This document shows positions 36,254 to 46,921 of a stretch of 64,000 nucleotides of DNA, piece after piece. Where the stretch lies: assembly GCF_900636365.1 (NCBI RefSeq), contig NZ_LR134266.1, positions 1,563,501 to 1,627,500 on the forward strand, read 5' to 3'. Numbering within the stretch: position 1 is the first letter of the stretch; the number at the start of each line of letters is the position of its first letter. Made by a program: the position numbers and the translations under genes. Below the pieces are notes generated by a model. That model searched no databases, was not told the origin of the DNA, and saw nothing but the letters and a program-made list of their open reading frames with translations. Source of the stretch: Streptococcus viridans. Its GTDB lineage: Bacteria > Bacillota > Bacilli > Lactobacillales > Streptococcaceae.

Positions 36254-38638
36254 TTATTTATTTACGTTTTCCCATTTCCAGTTGTGTACTTCTGGAATAT
36301 CATCACCATGTTCACGGATGTAAGCATTGTGGAAGGCAATTGTTTCGTCCATTTGAGCTGCAAATTCAGCTGCTTCTGCTCCAAGAGCTGCATTAGCTGC
36401 ATCTTGTGCCAAGTGGAAGCGATCCAATTCAGACATGACACGCATATCGAATGGTGTTGTGATATCACCGTTTTCACGGTAACCATGCACACGCAAGTTG
36501 TGGTTGTGACGGTTGAAGAAGATATCACGAATCATGCCTTCGTAACCGTGGAAGGCAAAGATCACTGGTTTGTCAGCGGTGAAGACTTTGTCAAACTCTT
36601 CATCTGAAAGTCCACGCGCATCGACTGATGGGTGACGCAATTTCAAGATATCCACAACGTTGACAAAGCGGATCTTCAATTCTGGGAAAGCCTTGTGCAA
36701 GATTGTGATGGCTGCAAGAGCTTCTAAGTTCGGCTCTGTCCCTGCAGCTGCAATGACAAGATCTGGCTCTTCATCTGCTGAAACAGTTGATGCCCAATCG
36801 ATCACCTTGTATCCTTCACGAACCAATTCTTCTGCTTCATCAGCTGAGTAGAATTGAGGGCGTGGGTGTTTTGAAGTAACGATCAAGTTTACCTTGTCTT
36901 CTGCCTTGAAGGCTTTATCCATCACTGCAAGCAAACTATTGGTATCTGCTGGCAAGTATTCACGGATGTATTCAGGAGTTTTCTCAGCCAAGTGAGTCAA
37001 GATACCTGGATCTTGGTGAGTATAACCATTGTGGTCTTGTTGGAAAACAGTTGAAGTCGCAATCAGGTTCAAGGCTGGGTAGTTTTTACGCCATGTCGTA
37101 TGTGTCTTCGATTTACGCAACCATTTGAAGTGTTGAGTAATCATAGAGTCTACGACACGAAGGAATGATTCGTAAGATGCGAAGAATCCATGACGACCTG
37201 TCAAGACATATCCTTCGAGCATTCCTTCTGCTTGGTGCTCTGACAATTGAGAGTCAATCACACGTCCAGCAGGGCTCAAAGCTTCATCGTAGTCTGGTTT
37301 CATACGTCCTAACCATTGACGGCTTGTACGAGTAAAGACTTCTTGAAGACGGTTTGATTTGGTTTCATCTGGTCCAAAGATACGGAAGTTGTCTGGGTTC
37401 GCATCCACAAGATCTGCTGCATACTTACCAAACTCGATCATATCTTGCGCCATGATGGCACCTGGTGTTTCGATCTTGAAGGCATGTTTCTTCCAATCAG
37501 CAGTGTCCATTGGTTTGATGACACCTGCGTTTGTGATTGGGTTCATAGCCATGCGACGGTCACCTTTTGGTGCGATTTCAGCAATTTCAGGAACTAGTTT
37601 ACCAGTTTCGTCAAACAACTCTGCTGGGCGGTAAGATTCCAACCATGAAAGAAGGGCATCTACATGCTCCATGTGGTGAGCATCTACTGGGATTGGCACT
37701 TGGTGCGCACGGAATCCACCTTCGATTGGAGTTCCTTCCCAAGCTTTTGGTCCAGTCCAACCTTTAGGAATACGAGCAATCAAGACAGGGTATACTGGTT
37801 GAGTTGCTTCTTCTGCAGAACCTTTACGAGCTTCTGCTTGGACTTTCTTGATTTCTTCAATCGCTTCGTCCAATTTTTCTGCAAACAAAGCATGAGCTGC
37901 TTCATGGTCGTCAGAAATAGCCGTTACGTCTGCAAAAATTGGTTTCCATCCAAGACCTTCAAAGAAGAGGGCCAATTCTTCGTCTGTTTTGCGTTCGAAG
38001 ATTGTTGGATTGTGGATCTTTCCACCGTTGAGGTAGAAGATTGGAAGAACAGCACCATCATTGACTGGGTTCAAGAAGGTATTGGCCAACCAACCAGCCA
38101 TCAATGGACCAGTTTCCCCTTCACCATCACCGATTACGGTTGCAGCAATCACATCTGGATTATCTAAAACAGCTCCAGCTGCGTGAGAAAGAGCATAACC
38201 AAGTTCTCCACCTTCGTGGATAGATCCTGGAGTTTCAGGTGCCGCGTGAGATGCAATCCCTCCTGGGAATGAGAAGATTTTACATAGGTGTTTAAATCCT
38301 TCTTCATTTTGTGGGATATTTGGATTCAATTCTGTGTAAGAACCATCTAAGTAAGAGTTGGACACCATAACTTGTCCACCATGACCTGGTCCTTCAATGT
38401 AGAACATATCCAAGTCATACTTGTTGATTGCACGGTTCAAGTGTGCGTAAATAAAGTTTTGTCCAGGTACAGTTCCCCAATGTCCGATTGGGTGAGCTTT
38501 CAAATCGTTTTCAACCACTTCACGTTTCAACAACGGGTTGTCTTTTAAGTACATTTGAGCAGCTGAAATATAGTTTGCTGCGCGCCACCACGCATCCACT
38601 TTATCCAAGTATGCTTTGCTGTTAAAATCAACAGTCAT
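36254..38638 (-). CDS. Phosphoketolase (xylulose 5-phosphate / fructose 6-phosphate)
   Basis: Thiamine-diphosphate enzyme that splits xylulose 5-phosphate (or fructose 6-phosphate) with phosphate to acetyl phosphate plus glyceraldehyde 3-phosphate (or erythrose 4-phosphate). The 794 residues show [20 protein letters not shown] near residue 50, the phosphoketolase signature [15 protein letters not shown] near 147, and the ThDP-binding [14 protein letters not shown] near 178. Length fits the family. The ATG at 38638 follows GAGGAG. It gives the cell a pentose route to acetyl phosphate, a possible source of ATP and peroxide-linked acetyl metabolism in oral streptococci. Substrate range is not decided by sequence. 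Confidence 0.95.
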   Translation of the reverse strand: MTVDFNSKAYLDKVDAWWRAANYISAAQMYLKDNPLLKREVVENDLKAHPIGHWGTVPGQNFIYAHLNRAINKYDLDMFYIEGPGHGGQVMVSNSYLDGSYTELNPNIPQNEEGFKHLCKIFSFPGGIASHAAPETPGSIHEGGELGYALSHAAGAVLDNPDVIAATVIGDGEGETGPLMAGWLANTFLNPVNDGAVLPIFYLNGGKIHNPTIFERKTDEELALFFEGLGWKPIFADVTAISDDHEAAHALFAEKLDEAIEEIKKVQAEARKGSAEEATQPVYPVLIARIPKGWTGPKAWEGTPIEGGFRAHQVPIPVDAHHMEHVDALLSWLESYRPAELFDETGKLVPEIAEIAPKGDRRMAMNPITNAGVIKPMDTADWKKHAFKIETPGAIMAQDMIEFGKYAADLVDANPDNFRIFGPDETKSNRLQEVFTRTSRQWLGRMKPDYDEALSPAGRVIDSQLSEHQAEGMLEGYVLTGRHGFFASYESFLRVVDSMITQHFKWLRKSKTHTTWRKNYPALNLIATSTVFQQDHNGYTHQDPGILTHLAEKTPEYIREYLPADTNSLLAVMDKAFKAEDKVNLIVTSKHPRPQFYSADEAEELVREGYKVIDWASTVSADEEPDLVIAAAGTEPNLEALAAITILHKAFPELKIRFVNVVDILKLRHPSVDARGLSDEEFDKVFTADKPVIFAFHGYEGMIRDIFFNRHNHNLRVHGYRENGDITTPFDMRVMSELDRFHLAQDAANAALGAEAAEFAAQMDETIAFHNAYIREHGDDIPEVHNWKWENVNK

Positions 38639-38771
38639 ATTGTCTCCTCTCAAATTCTAGCTATGATTCTGATGAATTAGAATCCAGTGCAAGTATTTAG
38701 GTTATAAACATTCTGTTTCACTAACATGAAGACAGAATGAGCGCGAACCAAATTTAATTCAATTCTTTTCT

Positions 38772-38800
38772 ATTCTATCAATAATTTATCTTTTTGTATA
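38772..38800 (-). promoter_or_regulatory. Phosphoketolase promoter
   Basis: On the minus strand TATACA (38795-38800), a 17-base spacer and TAGAAT (38772-38777) preceded by TGA. It implies an untranslated leader of about 125 bases, in which I see no clear riboswitch. The rest of the 359-base gap is AT-rich spacer and the divergent promoter at 38942. Confidence 0.5.
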
Positions 38801-38941
38801 TAGAAAAAATTAAAAAAAATATAGTTTTTTATAAAAAGTTACAAATCTCTTTTAAAATCAAACCATTTTTCAATCATTTTACAGACAGCTTTTGGGTAAA
38901 ACTACTAAAAAGCCTTAGAAATCAGCCGTCTATAAATTTCC

Positions 38942-38970
38942 TTGTCACATAAAATCTTTCATGATATACT
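38942..38970 (+). promoter_or_regulatory. Promoter of the unknown membrane protein gene
   Basis: TTGTCA (38942-38947), a 17-base spacer and TATACT (38965-38970) with TGA before it, followed by AAAGGAGG and the ATG at 38998. One of the best promoter matches in the window. Confidence 0.85.
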
Positions 38971-38997
38971 TTAGATATCAAACTAAAGGAGGTCGAT

Positions 38998-39969
38998 ATG
39001 ATTAAGGAAAAACGCAATAAAGGATTTGTTTCAGGTCTGGTGCTTGCCCTTGTCTTCCTAGCATTCGCAGGATTAATATTTTCATTATGGATTCGTCACC
39101 AAAATCCTGCTACTAGCTTTGCTAAGGCAGAAAAGTCTGGGGATCCTGTAACGATGCAAGTCTATGATATTTATCCAGAACCTGTCGGAACTGTGGACAA
39201 AAGGCATGTACTCTATATTGTCCAATACGATAACCAAAATGATGGTAAGTATGCAGGGATCGAAACCAAAAAAGACGATGCGACGATTAAAGAAATCATT
39301 GATAAAGCGAAGAATGGGGAACTGCAGACCGATCCTTATCAACTAAAGGGAACGCAATTAGCCCCTTTGGCAAAGGATAGCAAGAATACATCTCGCAATG
39401 GTCGCCTTGTCGGTTATAGTGAGTACATCCATTCCCTCCTTGACCCGACTTCTGTCGTGTCACTCAATATGACGACCAACTATTATCTAAGCCTTACGGA
39501 ATATAACAAAGACTCCTTATTCCTCTTGCTAGGTTCAGTTGCTTTAGCTGGACTTACCATTACAATGGTTGTAGCCAGCTTCTCTGTTCGGAAACGGACC
39601 ATTGCTTCCTATCAGGAACTCCACCAAAACTATCCCGAACTCCAAGGAGATCTAAACCGTTTGGCTGATGAGGCCAGTTACTACAATCAAGACTTAAAAG
39701 TTATCTTATACAAAAATCATTTGATCACCTATTTCAGAGGAACGCAAACGATTGATTTACGAGATGTTCAACAACTATACTTACATGTCACTCGAGTTCG
39801 TCAATCAGGTATTGCCCGCTCTATCTTCCAATTGTGCTACATCCGCAAGGACAAGCCAAAGAAACAGCACCGCCTAGCCATTAAAAATAAGAAGAACGCT
39901 GAAGAACAACTCTACACTCTCTTTGCACAGGTGTCTGAGCGATTCCCAGATGTCAAGGTTGGAATTTAA
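38998..39969 (+). CDS. Membrane protein of unknown function
   Basis: A 323-residue protein I do not recognise. It has a membrane segment near the N-terminus (about 10-32), an extracytoplasmic region of about 140 residues, a second segment (about 175-198) and a basic cytoplasmic C-terminal domain of about 125 residues. That domain contains patterns such as [20 protein letters not shown] and [12 protein letters not shown] that suggest a PH-like beta fold. It has a strong promoter of its own and a bidirectional terminator shared with hutI. The ATG follows AAAGGAGG. Confidence 0.8.
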   Translation: MIKEKRNKGFVSGLVLALVFLAFAGLIFSLWIRHQNPATSFAKAEKSGDPVTMQVYDIYPEPVGTVDKRHVLYIVQYDNQNDGKYAGIETKKDDATIKEIIDKAKNGELQTDPYQLKGTQLAPLAKDSKNTSRNGRLVGYSEYIHSLLDPTSVVSLNMTTNYYLSLTEYNKDSLFLLLGSVALAGLTITMVVASFSVRKRTIASYQELHQNYPELQGDLNRLADEASYYNQDLKVILYKNHLITYFRGTQTIDLRDVQQLYLHVTRVRQSGIARSIFQLCYIRKDKPKKQHRLAIKNKKNAEEQLYTLFAQVSERFPDVKVGI

Positions 39970-40010
39970 AGCTTTCTAACTCCTCTTTTGAAATACTTTT
40001 CTAAGCCCTA

Positions 40011-40048
40011 AAAACCCCTCATCAACCAATTCTGATGAGGGGGTTTTT
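40011..40048. terminator. Bidirectional terminator between the membrane protein gene and hutI
   Basis: AAAACCCCTCATCA (40011-40024) and TGATGAGGGGGTTTT (40033-40047) form a long stem with A and T runs on both sides. It separates convergent transcripts. Confidence 0.9.
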
Positions 40049-40078
40049 CTATTTAGGTCACATTTAAAACGAAGAAAA

Positions 40079-41326
40079 TTAAATCACTTTCTTACCATTC
40101 TTATAGACATCTGTCACTAGGTTGGTCGCAAAGAAATAGAAGAGATAATCTAGATTTGGTGCGTCATAAATCGTGATATCAGCTTGTTTTCCAACATCGA
40201 AAGAGCCAATCGTTTTGGCACGATCTACTGAGTAGGCTGCATTGATGGTCACTGCATTGAGAATTTCCACTGGAGTTAGGCGCATCATGAAGCAACCAAG
40301 GTGCATAGCAAACTGGAGATTGGCTGTCGGACAGGATCCTGGATTGCTGTCTGTTGTTAGGGTAATAGCCATGCCAGCGTCCAACATCTTACGAGCTGGT
40401 GCATAGGTATCTTCCATGAGGCTGAAGGTTGTTGCAGGCAAAAGATTTCCAATAACTTTTGCTTTTGCTAGTTTTTGAATACCCTCATCAGTAATGACCA
40501 TCAAGTGTTCTGCACTGGTAGATTCCAATTCGGCTGCTACATCCACGCCACCAATGGACTCAATTTCATCCGCATGAATTCGTAATTTGAAGCCCATTTC
40601 CTTGGCTTTCGACAGAAGATAGCGTGATTCATCCGCTGTAAAGACACCCTTTTCACAGAAGATGTCACAGAATTCAGCCAGATTGTCTTCTTTTACCTTT
40701 GGAAGCATTTGTTCAATAATCAGATCTAAATACTCTTGAGAACGGCCCTTGTACTCTGTCGGGATCGCATGAGCTGCCATAAAGGTTGAAACCAGATCAA
40801 TTTCATGGTCTCGGTCCAAGGCTGCTACTACATCTAATTGGCGTTTTTCCGTTTCCCAATCCAAACCGTAACCACTCTTGGCTTCAACAGTTGTCACCCC
40901 ATGGCGCAACATATAATCCAACAGTCGTTTGGATTTGTCATAAAGGTTGTCGAAGGACGCTTCTCGTGTTGCCCGAACAGTGCTTAGAATCCCTCCTCCT
41001 TGAGCGAGAATATCTAAGTAGGAAACACCCGCTAACTTTTTAGCAAATTCATGTTCACGACTGCCTCCATAGACCAAGTGGGTATGGCAGTCAATCAAGC
41101 CAGGGGTCGCAACTTTTCCTTCACAGGATTTTACTTCCGTATGGGCATCCATCAGTTCTGGATCTGGTTGACCGGTCCCCACTGCAAGTACCTTTCCATC
41201 TTTAATGGCGATATAAGCATCAGAAAGGATTTTTGCCTCTGCCATCTCCTTGCCATAAAGAGGATGACCGAGGTCGTTTGGACAAAACAACTGGTTAAAG
41301 TGGGTTAAGATTACATCAGCAGACAT
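40079..41326 (-). CDS. hutI: Imidazolonepropionase
   Basis: Hydrolyses imidazolone propionate to N-formimino-L-glutamate, third step of histidine degradation. The 415-residue amidohydrolase has the metal-binding [13 protein letters not shown] near residue 66, [13 protein letters not shown] near 235 and [12 protein letters not shown] near 315. I start at the ATG at 41326, downstream of AAAGGAAAG; an ATG at 41362 would add twelve residues but lies right after the -10. It is transcribed away from hutU, with a promoter of identical design. Confidence 0.94.
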   Translation of the reverse strand: MSADVILTHFNQLFCPNDLGHPLYGKEMAEAKILSDAYIAIKDGKVLAVGTGQPDPELMDAHTEVKSCEGKVATPGLIDCHTHLVYGGSREHEFAKKLAGVSYLDILAQGGGILSTVRATREASFDNLYDKSKRLLDYMLRHGVTTVEAKSGYGLDWETEKRQLDVVAALDRDHEIDLVSTFMAAHAIPTEYKGRSQEYLDLIIEQMLPKVKEDNLAEFCDIFCEKGVFTADESRYLLSKAKEMGFKLRIHADEIESIGGVDVAAELESTSAEHLMVITDEGIQKLAKAKVIGNLLPATTFSLMEDTYAPARKMLDAGMAITLTTDSNPGSCPTANLQFAMHLGCFMMRLTPVEILNAVTINAAYSVDRAKTIGSFDVGKQADITIYDAPNLDYLFYFFATNLVTDVYKNGKKVI

Positions 41327-41368
41327 ATGAATACTTTCCTTTCTATTTCCATTGTTATTCATTTTATA

Positions 41369-41400
41369 ATTCTAAAGTAAAAGCGTCAAAAAAAAGTCAA
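41369..41400 (-). promoter_or_regulatory. hutI promoter with TTGAC direct repeat (candidate SARP site)
   Basis: On the minus strand TTGACT (41395-41400), five bases, TTGACG (41384-41389), nine bases, then TAGAAT (41369-41374) as -10. The two repeats are 11 bp apart, one helical turn. The first repeat is 20 bases from the -10, poor for a plain -35, so an activator is likely. The hutU promoter has the same arrangement. TATAAA 15 bases after TTGACG is a less likely alternative -10. Confidence 0.6.
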
Positions 41401-41449
41401 AAAGTTTTTCCCTCATTTTTTTTTGCTTTATTAAAAATTAAATTTATTT

Positions 41450-41481
41450 TTGACTCTTTATTGACGTTTCTTGGATACAAT
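41450..41481 (+). promoter_or_regulatory. hutU operon promoter with TTGAC direct repeat (candidate SARP site)
   Basis: TTGACT (41450-41455), five bases, TTGACG (41461-41466), nine bases, then TACAAT (41476-41481). Spacing and repeat sequence are the same as at hutI. With seven-base repeats the downstream copy ends eight bases before the -10, the position known for SARP activators. The start would be near 41488, about 39 bases before the hutU ATG. Confidence 0.6.
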
Positions 41482-41526
41482 AAAGAAAATATAAATTCAT
41501 AGTTTATACATAAGGAGGTTCCTACT

Positions 41527-43557
41527 ATGTCATTTATAGACGATAAAGAAATTGCAGCTGCTATGTCTGTCAAACTTGACTTTGATGTCCTACCTGAAAA
41601 GGCAAAGTTTCAAGAAGGCATCCGTCGTGCACCTGATAGAGGCTTCCGCTTAACGCAAGCTCAGACTGAGGTTGCCCTTAAAAACGCTCTGCGTTACATC
41701 CCTAAAAAATTCCACCAAGAGTTGATCCCAGAATTTCTAGAAGAACTAAAAACTCGCGGTCGGATCTATGGCTATCGCTTCCGTCCAAAAGATCGGATCT
41801 ATGGAAAACCAATTGATGAGTACAAAGGAAACTGCACTGCTGCTAAAGCTATGCAGGTCATGATCGACAACAACTTGAGCTTTGAGATTGCTCTTTATCC
41901 TTATGAGTTGGTTACTTATGGAGAAACAGGTTCTGTCTGTGCTAACTGGATGCAATACAACTTGATCAAAAAATACTTGGAAGTCATGACGGAAGACCAA
42001 ACCTTAGTCGTTGAATCTGGTCACCCACTCGGTCTCTTCAAATCTAAACCAGAAGCTCCTCGCGTAATCATTACCAACGGTCTATTGATTGGTGAGTATG
42101 ACAACATGCACGATTGGGAAATTGCTGAAGAGATGGGCGTTACCAACTACGGTCAAATGACTGCTGGTGGCTGGATGTACATCGGCCCTCAAGGAATCGT
42201 TCACGGTACCTTCAACACTCTTCTTAATGCTGGTCGTCTTAAACTCGGCGTTGCTGACGATGGTGACTTAACTGGTAAACTCTTTATTTCATCTGGTCTC
42301 GGTGGTATGAGTGGCGCTCAAGGGAAAGCAGCTGAAATTGCAAAAGCTGTTGCGATCGTTGCAGAAGTGGACCGCTCTCGGATCGAAACCCGTCACTCTC
42401 AAGGCTGGATTAGTCAAGTGACAGACAGTGCCGAAGAAGCTGTGAAATTAGCTCAAGCAGCACTGGAAGCTGGTGAATCAACTTCTATTGCCTACCATGG
42501 TAATATCGTAGACTTGCTTGAATATGTCAATGAACACCAAGTCCATGTTCATCTTTTGTCTGACCAAACCTCTTGCCACAACGTTTACGATGGTGGTTAT
42601 TGTCCAGCTGGTATTAGCTTTGAAGAACGGACACGCTTGTTGGCAGAAGACAAGGAAACCTTCCACCGTCTCGTCGATGAAACTTTGGCTCGCCACTTCG
42701 CAGTGATTAAAGATTTGACTGCTAAAGGTACCTACTTCTTCGACTATGGTAATGCCTTCATGAAATCTGTTTATGACTCAGGCATCAAGGAAATTTCTAA
42801 GAATGGTTTGGATGACAAAGACGGCTTCATTTGGCCATCTTATGTAGAAGATATCATGGGCCCTATGCTCTTTGACTATGGTTATGGACCATTCCGTTGG
42901 GTCTGCCTCAGCGGTAAACACGAAGACTTGATTGCAACTGACCACGCAGCTATGGAAGCGATCGATCCAACTCGTCGTTACCAAGACCGCGATAACTACA
43001 ACTGGATTCGCGATGCTGAAAAGAATCAATTGGTGGTGGGTACAGAAGCTCGTATCCTCTATCAAGATTGTATGGGCCGTGTCAACATTGCTTTGAAATT
43101 CAATGAACTCATTCGCCAAGGTAAGATCGGACCAGTCATGATCGGACGTGACCACCATGACGTATCTGGTACAGATGCTCCATTCCGTGAAACATCCAAT
43201 ATCAAAGATGGATCGAACGTTACTTGCGATATGGCGGTTCAATGTTACGCTGGTAACGCTGCCCGCGGTATGAGTCTCGTGGCTCTCCACAATGGTGGTG
43301 GTACTGGTATCGGTAAAGCTATCAACGGAGGATTCGGTCTCGTTCTAGACGGTAGTCACCGAATCGACGAAATTATCAAATCTGCTATTTCATGGGATAC
43401 CATGGGAGGGGTTGCTCGTAGGAACTGGGCACGGAACGATCATGCTATTGAAACAGCGATCGAATACAACCGTCTCCATGCAGGAACAGACCACATCACT
43501 ATTCCTTATCTTGCAGACGAAGATTTGGTCAAAGATGCGGTTCAAAAATTGTTTTAA
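41527..43557 (+). CDS. hutU: Urocanate hydratase
   Basis: NAD-dependent enzyme converting urocanate to imidazolone propionate, second step of histidine degradation. The 676 residues match the long urocanase form, with MTAGGWMYIGPQGIVHGT near residue 212, an NAD-binding glycine-rich GKLFISSGLGGMSGAQGKA near 248, and the YCPAGISFEERTRLL cysteine region near 358. The ATG follows AAGGAGG. It is the first gene of the plus-strand hut operon. Confidence 0.96.
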   Translation: MSFIDDKEIAAAMSVKLDFDVLPEKAKFQEGIRRAPDRGFRLTQAQTEVALKNALRYIPKKFHQELIPEFLEELKTRGRIYGYRFRPKDRIYGKPIDEYKGNCTAAKAMQVMIDNNLSFEIALYPYELVTYGETGSVCANWMQYNLIKKYLEVMTEDQTLVVESGHPLGLFKSKPEAPRVIITNGLLIGEYDNMHDWEIAEEMGVTNYGQMTAGGWMYIGPQGIVHGTFNTLLNAGRLKLGVADDGDLTGKLFISSGLGGMSGAQGKAAEIAKAVAIVAEVDRSRIETRHSQGWISQVTDSAEEAVKLAQAALEAGESTSIAYHGNIVDLLEYVNEHQVHVHLLSDQTSCHNVYDGGYCPAGISFEERTRLLAEDKETFHRLVDETLARHFAVIKDLTAKGTYFFDYGNAFMKSVYDSGIKEISKNGLDDKDGFIWPSYVEDIMGPMLFDYGYGPFRWVCLSGKHEDLIATDHAAMEAIDPTRRYQDRDNYNWIRDAEKNQLVVGTEARILYQDCMGRVNIALKFNELIRQGKIGPVMIGRDHHDVSGTDAPFRETSNIKDGSNVTCDMAVQCYAGNAARGMSLVALHNGGGTGIGKAINGGFGLVLDGSHRIDEIIKSAISWDTMGGVARRNWARNDHAIETAIEYNRLHAGTDHITIPYLADEDLVKDAVQKLF

Positions 43558-43638
43558 TTCAAAAAAATAAAAATTGAGAAAGGGGAGGAGAATACATTGC
43601 CCTCCTTCCCCACTTCTCCTATAAAAAGAGGTAATCAT

Positions 43639-44538
43639 ATGGCAAAAATTGTTGAGTGTATTCCAAACTTCTCTGAAGGACGCAATCAAGCTGTAATCGA
43701 CGGATTAGTCGCTACTGCAAAAAGCATTCCAGGTGTTACATTATTAGACTACTCGTCTGATGCTAGCCACAACCGCAGCGTCTTTACACTCGTTGGGGAT
43801 GAAGAAAGCATTCAAGAAGCGGCTTTCCAATTGGTAAAATACGCATCTGAAAACATCGATATGACCAAGCACGAAGGCGAACACCCTCGGATGGGAGCAA
43901 CAGACGTTTGTCCATTCGTTCCGGTCAAAGATATCACAACAGATGAATGTGTCGAAATCGCTAATAAAGTAGCAGAACGCATCAATCGTGAATTGGGTAT
44001 TCCAATCTTCCTCTATGAAGATGCCGCAACCCGTCCAGAACGCACCAACCTCGCTAAAGTTCGTAAAGGCCAATTCGAAGGAATGCCAGAAAAATTGTTG
44101 GAAGAAGACTGGAAACCAGACTACGGTGAACGCAAGATTCACCCAACTGCAGGGGTTACTGCTGTCGGTGTCCGTATGCCGCTCGTTGCCTTCAATGTCA
44201 ACCTGGACACAGATGATCTAGAAATTGCCAATAACATTTCTAAAATCATTCGCGGATCCAGCGGTGGATACAAATACTGTAAAGCGATTGGTGTTATGCT
44301 AGAAGATCGCAACATTGCCCAAGTTTCTATCAACATGGTCAACTTGGAAAAATTCCCATTGTATCGCGTCGTTGAAACCGTTCGTTTCGAAGCACAACGC
44401 TACGGGGTGCGAATCATCGGAACAGAACTCATCGGACTTGCTCCAGCTAAGGCTTTGATCGACTCAGCGGAATACTACTTGCAATTAGAAGACTTTGACT
44501 ACAGCAAACAAGTCTTGGAAAATCACTTGTTGGGTTAG
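43639..44538 (+). CDS. ftcD: Glutamate formimidoyltransferase
   Basis: Moves the formimino group from N-formimino-glutamate to tetrahydrofolate, giving glutamate and 5-formimino-THF. The 299 residues match the N-terminal transferase half of mammalian FTCD: ECIPNFSEGRNQAVIDGL at the start, EGEHPRMGATDVCPFVP near 80 and KIHPTAGVTAVGVRMPLVAF near 173. The start at 43639 has AAAGAGG upstream; a longer frame from 43597 is unsupported. The cyclodeaminase half is the separate next gene, 12 bases downstream. Confidence 0.95.
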   Translation: MAKIVECIPNFSEGRNQAVIDGLVATAKSIPGVTLLDYSSDASHNRSVFTLVGDEESIQEAAFQLVKYASENIDMTKHEGEHPRMGATDVCPFVPVKDITTDECVEIANKVAERINRELGIPIFLYEDAATRPERTNLAKVRKGQFEGMPEKLLEEDWKPDYGERKIHPTAGVTAVGVRMPLVAFNVNLDTDDLEIANNISKIIRGSSGGYKYCKAIGVMLEDRNIAQVSINMVNLEKFPLYRVVETVRFEAQRYGVRIIGTELIGLAPAKALIDSAEYYLQLEDFDYSKQVLENHLLG

Positions 44539-44550
44539 AAAGGGAGTTCT

Positions 44551-45180
44551 ATGAAACTAGTTGACTTAAGTATTACTGAGTTTGCCAAGGTTCTTGGTTC
44601 AGATGCCCCAGCTCCAGGTGGTGGTTCTGCTGCTGCCCTATCTGCTGCAAATGGGATTTCCCTTACAAAAATGGTCTGCGAACTGACCATTGGTAAGAAA
44701 AAATACGCTGAATTTGAAGACCACATCAAAGGGGTTCATGAAAAAAGTGCCCACCTCCAAGACCAATTACTAGAAGCTATTGACAAGGATACAGAAGCTT
44801 TCAACGTCGTATCAGCTGTCTTTGATCTTCCAAAAGAAACGGAAGAAGAGAAAGCCGCTCGTCGTGAAGCCATGCAAAAAGCTTTGAAACATGCGACAGT
44901 ATCTCCTTTCTCTATGATGGAGCTCATCGTTGAGGCGCTTGAAACCACCAAAGAAGCTGTTGGTAAGTCCAACACCAATGCGGCGAGTGACCTAGGGGTG
45001 GCTGCTCTCAACCTTAAAGCTGGCCTTCAGGGGGCTTGGCTCAATGTCCTAATCAACATTTCAGGAATCAAGGACCAAGACTTTGTCCAAGAATACCACG
45101 GCAAGGGTCTCGAACTCCTCCAAACAGGCTCTGACCTTGCAGATAGCATTTACCAAAGCATTTTAGAAAGCCTATCATAA
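44551..45180 (+). CDS. fchA: Formimidoyltetrahydrofolate cyclodeaminase
   Basis: Releases ammonia from 5-formimino-THF to give 5,10-methenyl-THF. The 209-residue all-helical protein has [17 protein letters not shown] near residue 19, which binds folate, and [24 protein letters not shown] near 147. It corresponds to the C-terminal half of mammalian FTCD. The ATG follows AAAGGGAG directly after ftcD, so the two are expressed together. Confidence 0.94.
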   Translation: MKLVDLSITEFAKVLGSDAPAPGGGSAAALSAANGISLTKMVCELTIGKKKYAEFEDHIKGVHEKSAHLQDQLLEAIDKDTEAFNVVSAVFDLPKETEEEKAARREAMQKALKHATVSPFSMMELIVEALETTKEAVGKSNTNAASDLGVAALNLKAGLQGAWLNVLINISGIKDQDFVQEYHGKGLELLQTGSDLADSIYQSILESLS

Positions 45181-45232
45181 ACCTATCAATCAACTTTATA
45201 ACTTTAATACCTACAAAGAAAGAAGGGATTCT

Positions 45233-46906
45233 ATGGTTTTATCGGATATTGAAATTGCCAATTCTGTCCAAATGAAGCCCATCACGGAAATCGCTGCTGA
45301 ACTTGGATTGACCGAAGAGGATATTTCACTCTACGGAAAGTACAAGGCAAAAATCGATAGCAATCAACTGGAACAACTAAAGGACAAGAAAGATGGAAAG
45401 CTGATCCTTGTGACAGCCATCTCTCCGACACCTGCCGGAGAAGGAAAGACAACCACCTCTGTTGGACTAGTGGATGCCCTCTCTGCTATTGGTGAAAAAG
45501 CGGTTATTGCCCTCCGCGAACCTTCACTTGGCCCTGTCTTTGGAATCAAGGGGGGAGCTGCAGGTGGTGGGTACGCTCAAGTGGTTCCAATGGAAGACAT
45601 CAACCTTCACTTTACAGGTGATTTCCATGCCATTGGGATTGCCAACAATCTGCTTGCTGCCTTGATTGACAATCACATCCATCACGGCAATGAGTTGGGC
45701 ATCGATTCTCGTCGCATCACCTGGAAACGAGTGGTCGACATGAACGACCGTCAACTCCGCCATATTGTCGATGGCCTTCAAGGAAAGACAAACGGAGTGC
45801 CTCGTGAAGATGGCTTCGACATCACGGTGGCGTCTGAAATCATGGCTATTCTCTGTCTCTCAGAAAATATCCTTGACCTCAAAGAACGCCTTGATCGCAT
45901 CATTATCGGTTACAACTACCAAGGGCAACCAGTCACAGCTAAAGACCTCAAAGCTGGTGGTGCTATGGCTGCTGTCCTAAAAGATGCCATTCATCCGAAC
46001 TTGGTACAAACCTTGGAACATACTCCTGCTATCATCCACGGCGGTCCATTTGCCAATATTGCTCATGGCTGTAACAGTGTGCTGGCTACTAAACTAGCTC
46101 TCAAATATGCAGACTATGTTGTGACAGAAGCTGGTTTTGGAGCAGACTTAGGTGCTGAAAAATTCATTGACATCAAGTGCCGCATTGCCGGACTCAAACC
46201 TTCTGCCGTAGTCCTCGTCGCAACCATCCGTGCTCTCAAAATGCATGGTGGAGTTGCCAAAGCGGACTTGGCTACAGAAAATGTCCAAGCCGTTATCGAT
46301 GGTCTACCAAACCTTGACAAACACTTGGCCAACATCCAAGAAATCTATGGCCTACCTGTAGTCGTTGCCATTAACAAATTCCCTCTGGATACAGAAGCGG
46401 AACTTGAAGCTGTCTATGAATCTTGTAAGAAACGCAATGTAGATGTTGTCATTTCGGATGTCTGGGCAAATGGTGGAGCTGGTGGTCGCGACTTGGCTGA
46501 AAAAGTCATTCAACTAGCTCAAGAAGACAACCACTTCTCTTATGTCTATGACGAAGAAGACAGCATTGAAACGAAATTGACCAAGATTGTCACAAAAGTT
46601 TATGGTGGAAAAGGCATCAGCCTAACACCAGCAGCCAAACGCGAACTAAAAGAATTAGAAGCACTTGGTTTCTCAAACCTCCCAATCTGTATGGCCAAAA
46701 CACAATATTCCTTCTCCGATGATGCCAAGAAGATCGGAGCACCGACAGATTTCACTGTCAAAATCAGTAACCTTAAGGTAGCTGCAGGGGCTGGCTTTAT
46801 CGTAGCTCTCACAGGAACGATTATGACCATGCCTGGCCTACCAAAAGTTCCAGCCAGTGAAAAGATTGATATCGATGCCCAAGGCAATATTACTGGTCTC
46901 TTTTAA
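45233..46906 (+). CDS. fhs: Formate-tetrahydrofolate ligase
   Basis: Interconverts 10-formyl-THF, ADP and phosphate with formate, THF and ATP. The 557 residues have the P-loop [15 protein letters not shown] near residue 65, [23 protein letters not shown] near 97 and [15 protein letters not shown] near 282. Within this operon it probably runs in the ATP-forming direction, disposing of histidine-derived one-carbon units as formate. A housekeeping copy may exist elsewhere in the genome. Confidence 0.95.
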   Translation: MVLSDIEIANSVQMKPITEIAAELGLTEEDISLYGKYKAKIDSNQLEQLKDKKDGKLILVTAISPTPAGEGKTTTSVGLVDALSAIGEKAVIALREPSLGPVFGIKGGAAGGGYAQVVPMEDINLHFTGDFHAIGIANNLLAALIDNHIHHGNELGIDSRRITWKRVVDMNDRQLRHIVDGLQGKTNGVPREDGFDITVASEIMAILCLSENILDLKERLDRIIIGYNYQGQPVTAKDLKAGGAMAAVLKDAIHPNLVQTLEHTPAIIHGGPFANIAHGCNSVLATKLALKYADYVVTEAGFGADLGAEKFIDIKCRIAGLKPSAVVLVATIRALKMHGGVAKADLATENVQAVIDGLPNLDKHLANIQEIYGLPVVVAINKFPLDTEAELEAVYESCKKRNVDVVISDVWANGGAGGRDLAEKVIQLAQEDNHFSYVYDEEDSIETKLTKIVTKVYGGKGISLTPAAKRELKELEALGFSNLPICMAKTQYSFSDDAKKIGAPTDFTVKISNLKVAAGAGFIVALTGTIMTMPGLPKVPASEKIDIDAQGNITGLF

Positions 46907-46921
46907 GAAAGAGGACGTCCT

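Noticed and set aside
41376..41391. Possible cre site (AGTAAAAGCGTCAAAA) in the hutI promoter
   Set aside because: It misses three fixed positions of the cre consensus and is better explained as part of the TTGACG repeat.
42778..43290. 170-codon open frame opposite hutU
   Set aside because: Mirror of a strongly coding gene; composition follows the complement of hutU codons and no start signal is present.
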